Shown: piece after piece, positions 17,271 through 21,246 of the stretch
How positions within the stretch are numbered: position 1 is the first letter of the stretch
Layout of the letters: each line of letters starts with the position of its first letter
Source: DASWHK01 sp036398215
GTDB taxonomy: Bacteria; Acidobacteriota; UBA890
NCBI GenBank assembly: GCA_036398215.1
Contig: DASWHK010000192.1
Span: 1-21,246 of the forward strand
Direction of reading: 5' to 3'
Length of the DNA stretch: 21,246 nucleotides
The notes under the pieces: generated by a model
Databases searched by the model: none
Seen by the model: the letters and a program-made list of their open reading frames with translations, nothing else
Told to the model about the DNA's origin: nothing
Made by a program: the position numbers and the translations under genes

Positions 17271-18890
17271 TCAGCGCAACGGTACCCATTCCACCGTCGG
17301 ACCGAGGCTCCCGGCCTGCAGGTCGACGCCGACGACGTAGGCGCCGAGCGCCCCGATGCGGCGGTTGGGGCCGTAGCTGATCGGCGGCGTCAGGCCGGTC
17401 TCGAAGGCGTAGACGCCCTCCAGCGCCGTCACCAGCTTCTCGCGGCTGAGGTCGCGGCCGCTGCGGGCCAAGCCCTCGACCAGCAGCCGCGCCGAGGCCA
17501 GCGCCGTGAGCTGCATCGACTGGTAGGCCGGCGGCAGCGCGTACGCTTCCAGCAGGCTGCGATACTCGAGCATCGCCACCTCGGTGCGGTCGGTCGGGAA
17601 GGCGGGGAACGACAGGAAGATCCGCCCGTCGGCGCTCGCCGGCGCCGCGAAGAGATCGCCGCCGGCCGAGGAGCCCGCCATGAACAGCAGTGGCTCCCAG
17701 CCCATGCCGGCGCCGGCCTCGAGGAGCCCGATCGCCGCCGCGCCGTTGCCGGCGAAGAACACCGCCGCCGTCCCGGCGTCGCGCAGCTCCGCCGCGAGCT
17801 GTGCAGCGGCCTGCTGCTCGTGATCGGCGACCTCGCGCCGCAGGATCCCGTTGATCCCCTCTTCCTCCAGACGCGCGGCCATCGCGGCGGCGACCTGCCG
17901 CGAGCGGTCGGCGCCGGCGTGAACGATCGCGGCGGCGCGGCTTTCCGCGGGGAACCGCGCCGCCGCAAAAGCGGCGAGCGCCTCCCCCTGCTCCACCATG
18001 CCGGCGTAGAGGTGGAACACGTAGCGGTTGAGCGGAAACGCCGTATCGGGGTAGAGGCCGATCGCCCCGACCACCGGGATCTGCAGCTCCTTTGCGAGGG
18101 CGCCGATCTCGGCGTCGGCGCCGGCGAGAAAGGCGGTGCCGATCGCGAACGGCTGCGCCGCCTCGACGAGCTCGGCGACGGCGGCGGCACGGCGGTCGGG
18201 ATCGGCGGTGGCGGGCGGCGCCACGAGCTCCAGCTCGATCTCACGGCCGTACAGGCCGCCGCGACGGTTCACCTCGGAGAAGTACGCGTGCAGCACGGCG
18301 CGGACGGCAGCCCCCATCCCACCGGCCTCGTCGGCCGCGAGGGCCTCGTCAGCAGCGGGGAGGACGACGCCGATTGTCAGTGTGTCCTCGCCGACGCCCG
18401 GGTCCGAGACCGTGCCGATGACCTCCAGATAGGAGACCAGGTCGGCCAGGTCGGCATCCGACATCCGATAGCGCGGCATCGTCGGGTCCAGCGGCGCGCC
18501 GCCGGAGTCGACGCCTTCGCGGATCGCCCGCGCCAGCAGCTCGCGGCCGTACGGCGGCCGGCGACGACCGTCGCTGCGGGCGGTGTCGTAGGGCTTGGTG
18601 AGCGCATCCCAGGTGACATCCGCGGGCGTCACGCCGCCCTCGGGGTTGCCCCGCCCGTCGTGGCCATGGCAGCTCGCGCACGGAAGCACGGTGGCGGGCA
18701 CCTCGACGTCGCCCTCGCCCATCACCGCGACGATCGGGGCGCCCGACGCCGGCGCGCCGGTCGTGTAGAGTCGCCGTCCTCTCCGTTGCTCGTCGCCGAG
18801 CGGCGCCTGCCCGGCCAGCGACGACGAGGCAAGCGTGGCGGCGGCGAGCGCGGCGGCGAGTGCGGCGGCAGGCACGACGCGTTCGTTCAC
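17271..18890 (-). CDS. Cytochrome c fused to a periplasmic ligand-binding (Leu/Ile/Val-type) protein
   Basis: A 539-residue exported protein. The signal peptide AAALAAALAAATLASSSLAG ends near residue 28. Residues about 30-160 are a class-I-like cytochrome c domain: the haem-attachment motif is PCASCHGHDG (CxxCH at 71-75), and TMPRYRMSDADLADLVSYL (M138 or M143) offers the distal methionine. Residues about 168-530 are a type-I periplasmic binding fold (TIGVVLPAADEAL, SEVNRRGGLYGREIELEL, FAIGTAFLAG, QIPVVGAIGLYPDT, FFAGNGAAAIG), as in branched-chain amino-acid receptors. No ABC permease or ATPase gene is nearby, so transport is doubtful. The GTG start at 18890 overlaps the SCO gene stop (GTGA), and the signal peptide begins right after it; the frame continues upstream to 19580 only as overlap with the SCO gene. 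A ligand-gated or ligand-sensing electron carrier is inference. Confidence 0.88.
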   Translation of the reverse strand: MNERVVPAAALAAALAAATLASSSLAGQAPLGDEQRRGRRLYTTGAPASGAPIVAVMGEGDVEVPATVLPCASCHGHDGRGNPEGGVTPADVTWDALTKPYDTARSDGRRRPPYGRELLARAIREGVDSGGAPLDPTMPRYRMSDADLADLVSYLEVIGTVSDPGVGEDTLTIGVVLPAADEALAADEAGGMGAAVRAVLHAYFSEVNRRGGLYGREIELELVAPPATADPDRRAAAVAELVEAAQPFAIGTAFLAGADAEIGALAKELQIPVVGAIGLYPDTAFPLNRYVFHLYAGMVEQGEALAAFAAARFPAESRAAAIVHAGADRSRQVAAAMAARLEEEGINGILRREVADHEQQAAAQLAAELRDAGTAAVFFAGNGAAAIGLLEAGAGMGWEPLLFMAGSSAGGDLFAAPASADGRIFLSFPAFPTDRTEVAMLEYRSLLEAYALPPAYQSMQLTALASARLLVEGLARSGRDLSREKLVTALEGVYAFETGLTPPISYGPNRRIGALGAYVVGVDLQAGSLGPTVEWVPLR

Positions 18891-19618
18891 CGATGGCCGC
18901 CACCGGACTGATCGGCGGCCGGCGGCGCGACCGGCGCGGGTGTCGGCCGATCGGGCTCGAGCATCGAGACGATCAGCTCGGCGAGCGTGTCGGGCGATGC
19001 CAGGCCGTGGGCGCGCGTCCAGCGGCCCGTCCGGTCGTTGCCTACCAGCAGCGTCGGCGAGTGATCGAGCTTGTCGGGCGTGAAGACGCCGAGCGCCTTG
19101 AGCAGGTCGTCCACCTGTGGCTTGGCGCCGGTCACCAGGGTCCAGCCGGGGCCGGCGCCGAACTGCTCGCCCCATGCCTTGAGGCGCGGCGGCGTATCGA
19201 CGAGAGGATCGACACTCACCGAGATCAGGCTCACCTCGGTGCCGAAGCGGTCGCCCAGCGCCCGTTGCAGCCGCCCGAAGTTGGCGCCCATCGGCGGGCA
19301 GATCGTCGTGCAGGTGGTGAAGATGAAGTTGATCGCGACCATCTTGCCGGCGACCAGGTCTGTATAGAAGAGCACCGCCCGGCCGTCCTGGTCGACGAGC
19401 TCGACGTTGGGCACCGTCATGTCGCCGAGCTCGACCGTCTCGGCGCTGGCGGCCGGGGCTTGGTGCTGGTGCTGCTGCTGCTGCTGGACGGCGCGGGCGC
19501 CGGGCGCGACGTGCCGGTCTTGCGCGCCCGTGGCGGCGGGCAAGGAGGGCGCCACTGCGAGCAGCGCGAGAGCCGCCCAAACCAGCGCGGTCGGCGAGCT
19601 CGGTTGCAACGATCTCAT
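18887..19618 (-). CDS. SCO1/SenC family copper/thiol protein
   Basis: A 243-residue exported protein. The signal peptide (TALVWAALALLAVAPSLPAA) is followed by a Gln/His-rich linker (QQQQQHQHQ, about 45-53), then a thioredoxin-like SCO domain from about 60 to 220. The copper/thiol site is complete: C103 and C107 in FTTCTTICPPMG (CxxxC) and H186 in KLDHSPTLLV. SVSVDPLVDTP is the usual SCO strand. SCO proteins deliver copper to cytochrome oxidase CuA or act as periplasmic thiol oxidoreductases. The C-terminal Pro/Ala tail is dispensable-looking. The ATG at 19618 overlaps the propeller gene stop (ATGA), and its own stop overlaps the cytochrome/binding-protein start, so all three are likely translated as one unit. 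With no oxidase subunit in view, its partner may be the haem protein next door. Confidence 0.93.
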   Translation of the reverse strand: MRSLQPSSPTALVWAALALLAVAPSLPAATGAQDRHVAPGARAVQQQQQHQHQAPAASAETVELGDMTVPNVELVDQDGRAVLFYTDLVAGKMVAINFIFTTCTTICPPMGANFGRLQRALGDRFGTEVSLISVSVDPLVDTPPRLKAWGEQFGAGPGWTLVTGAKPQVDDLLKALGVFTPDKLDHSPTLLVGNDRTGRWTRAHGLASPDTLAELIVSMLEPDRPTPAPVAPPAADQSGGGHR

Positions 19619-21246
19619 CGGTTCATCGCTTCCTCTCTTCCTCGGCGGGGGCCGGCGGCCGCTTCGCGAGCGGCTGCGGCGCCGGCATTGTTCTCGAAAG
19701 CACGAATAATCGAATACTGCGGATTATTGAGCTCGAGGCCGAGAGAGGCCACCTGCAGGTAGACATAGTAGACCCCGGGGCGCGGCGGGGTGAGCTCCAC
19801 GGCATAGACGGCCGGCTCGACCTCCCGGGCCCATAGCCTTTCCTGCCAGGTACCGGGGGCGAGCACCGCCAGGACCCGTACGTCGGCGAGCCCGGCGAGG
19901 GGCTCCCCACTGCCGCCGTCGAGCAGCCGGAAGCGCAGGGTCGTCTCCTCGCCCACCCGAACCGCCGGGTCGGCGATCATCGGCACGACCCGGACGGCCG
20001 GCGCCGGCGGCGGCGCCGCCGGGTCCGCCTCGACCTCGATCTCGAAGCAGTGCAGCACCCGCGGCGCGTCGAGGAAGAAGGCGACGTCGTAGGTGCCCGG
20101 CTCGCGCAGCGTCGCCACCGTCTCGTACACGCCCGGGCGGCGCTCCCGGAGGCTGCGGTCGACCACCAGGACGGCGCGCGGCTGGCGCGAGTAGTTGCTG
20201 AAGCTGCCCATCGGCGCCGCCATCCCCTCCATGTAGAAGTAGATGGCGCGGTCGGCCGGGTTGGCGATCAGCACCGCGTTGGCCCCCGGCGCCTGGACGA
20301 TGGTGGCGGCGAGGCCGGGGCCCGCTCCCGCCCCGAAGGGGCTCTGGCCGCCGGGGAAATCGACCGTGCCGACCGGCTCGCCGGGCGTGCCGATCTCGCC
20401 GAGCGGGATCATCAGCACCGTCTCGTCGCCGCGATGGCGGATGTAGGCGAGCTCGTCGGAGAAGACGATCTGGTCGGGGACCGACAGCAAGTAGCCGGTC
20501 TGAACGACGCGGCTGGATACGGCGTCGATGACGTCGACGGTGCCGGCCACCGGGTTCACCACCAGACCGATGCGGCGGCCGGGCGCGAACTTGATCTCTC
20601 CGATGCCCGGCTCCGACCGGATCCGCGCGACGACGGCCAGGCGCTCGGGGTCGATCACGGCGATCATGCCGGTCGCCTCGTCGGCGACGTAGGCCATCTG
20701 GCTAATCGAGGCGAAATCCACCGACACCGGCCGGCCGCCGGCCGCGACGTCGGCGAGCTTGCGCAGCTCGCGAACGCCGATGATCGACACCGCGCCGCCA
20801 GCGGAGGGCAGACCGTCGGACCCGCCACCGGCGCTGGTGACGAAGGCGAAGCGGCTGTCGTCGCTGAAGGCGATATCGTGCGGCCCGGCGCCGGTGCCGA
20901 TCGTGGTCTCGACGGCGAGCGTATCGACGTCGATCACCGAGACACCGTCGATCCCGCCCTCCTGGCTCGCCGTGTGCGCGACCCAGAGGTAGGCGCCGTC
21001 CGGCTGGATGCCTAGCCGATGGGGGGCGCCGTCGACGTCGATCTCGTCCACGACCTTCCAAGTCGAGGTGTCGACGACGGCGACCTTGCCGGCCGCGGGG
21101 ATCGAGACGAACAGCGTGTCCTCGTCGCCGGTCAGCACCCAGTCCTCGCCGGGGCCGGGCAGCTCGACCATCGCCAGCAGCTTGGTGTCGCCGAACCCGA
21201 ACAGCGGATCGACCACGGTGATCGAGGCATCGTCGTTGAGCGCCAG
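19615..21246 (-). CDS. YVTN/YncE-type beta-propeller protein with C-terminal Ig-like domain (5' end missing)
   Basis: At least 543 residues; the frame is open to the right window edge, reading LALNDDASITVVDPLFGFGD at the boundary, so the GTG near 21216 is internal to a blade and not the start. Repeated blades of the YVTN kind are visible: KVAVVDTSTWKVVDEIDV, AYLWVAHTAS, VSVIDVDTLAVETTIGTGAGPHDIAFS, QMAYVADEATGMIAVID, and so on to about residue 330 of the visible part. The C-terminal third has two beta-sandwich-like segments (one near TYDVAFFLDAPRVLHCFEIEV; one from TTLRFRLLD to GVYYVYLQV) resembling YtkA/FixH-like or Ig-like domains. Related propellers occur in cytochrome cd1, YncE and quinoprotein-associated proteins. 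The ligand is unknown. A signal peptide is expected upstream, outside the window. Confidence 0.82.
   Translation of the reverse strand: MALNDDASITVVDPLFGFGDTKLLAMVELPGPGEDWVLTGDEDTLFVSIPAAGKVAVVDTSTWKVVDEIDVDGAPHRLGIQPDGAYLWVAHTASQEGGIDGVSVIDVDTLAVETTIGTGAGPHDIAFSDDSRFAFVTSAGGGSDGLPSAGGAVSIIGVRELRKLADVAAGGRPVSVDFASISQMAYVADEATGMIAVIDPERLAVVARIRSEPGIGEIKFAPGRRIGLVVNPVAGTVDVIDAVSSRVVQTGYLLSVPDQIVFSDELAYIRHRGDETVLMIPLGEIGTPGEPVGTVDFPGGQSPFGAGAGPGLAATIVQAPGANAVLIANPADRAIYFYMEGMAAPMGSFSNYSRQPRAVLVVDRSLRERRPGVYETVATLREPGTYDVAFFLDAPRVLHCFEIEVEADPAAPPPAPAVRVVPMIADPAVRVGEETTLRFRLLDGGSGEPLAGLADVRVLAVLAPGTWQERLWAREVEPAVYAVELTPPRPGVYYVYLQVASLGLELNNPQYSIIRAFENNAGAAAAREAAAGPRRGREEAMNR

Noticed and set aside
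18891..19580. Extension of the cytochrome/binding protein to 19580
   Set aside because: That segment is the SCO gene in another frame; the GTG at 18890 is followed at once by a signal peptide and forms a GTGA overlap.
21214..21216. GTG at 21216 as the start of the propeller gene
   Set aside because: The frame is open to the window edge and the residues before it continue a propeller blade; the gene is cut by the window.

Overview
This is a GC-rich stretch of bacterial chromosome with dense coding, no RNA genes beyond one riboswitch, and no mobile elements, CRISPR arrays or tRNAs that I can see. An outer-membrane-type beta-barrel (DUF481), a lipoprotein, and periplasmic cytochrome c and SCO proteins point to a Gram-negative cell envelope with aerobic or other respiratory metabolism. 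The mix of a PEP-synthase-like protein with receiver domains, a very large GGDEF/ATPase/HEAT protein and the GC content would fit Acidobacteriota or a neighbouring phylum. That placement is inference; no phylogenetic marker is present to settle it.

Layout: (1) 1-97, tail of an upstream gene, then a membrane-anchored unknown protein (165-881, +). (2) A minus-strand metabolic block: fabI (5641-6441), then gdhA (4027-5388) followed 34 nt later by a two-receiver PEP/pyruvate-binding-domain protein (990-3992). (3) A 3-methyladenine DNA glycosylase (6626-7246, +), divergent from fabI, and a convergent DUF4136 lipoprotein (7275-7829, -). (4) A 368-nt divergent intergenic region with two inverted repeats, then a 1445-residue GGDEF / STAND-like ATPase / duplicated domain / HEAT-repeat protein (8198-12535, +). 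(5) A thiamin unit: a sigma70-like promoter, a TPP riboswitch, thiC (12825-14684), a DUF481 outer-membrane barrel overlapping thiC by ATGA, and a 14-helix MFS transporter 15 nt further on. (6) On the minus strand from the right edge, three genes joined by 4-nt start/stop overlaps: a beta-propeller protein (truncated by the window edge), an SCO1/SenC copper protein, and a cytochrome c fused to a Leu/Ile/Val-type periplasmic binding protein.

How they work together: the thiC leader carries the conserved TPP aptamer core, and the thiC ribosome binding site lies inside that aptamer. Thiamin pyrophosphate should therefore shut off thiC directly, and the coupled barrel and transporter may share this control. 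The three-gene minus-strand cassette encodes only exported or periplasmic-type proteins (copper/thiol, haem, ligand-binding and propeller domains) and no ABC permease or ATPase. It looks like a periplasmic redox module with a small-molecule-binding part, and it is the best candidate for an under-described system here. The GGDEF-HEAT protein and the receiver/PEP-binding protein are the other two architectures that deserve attention.
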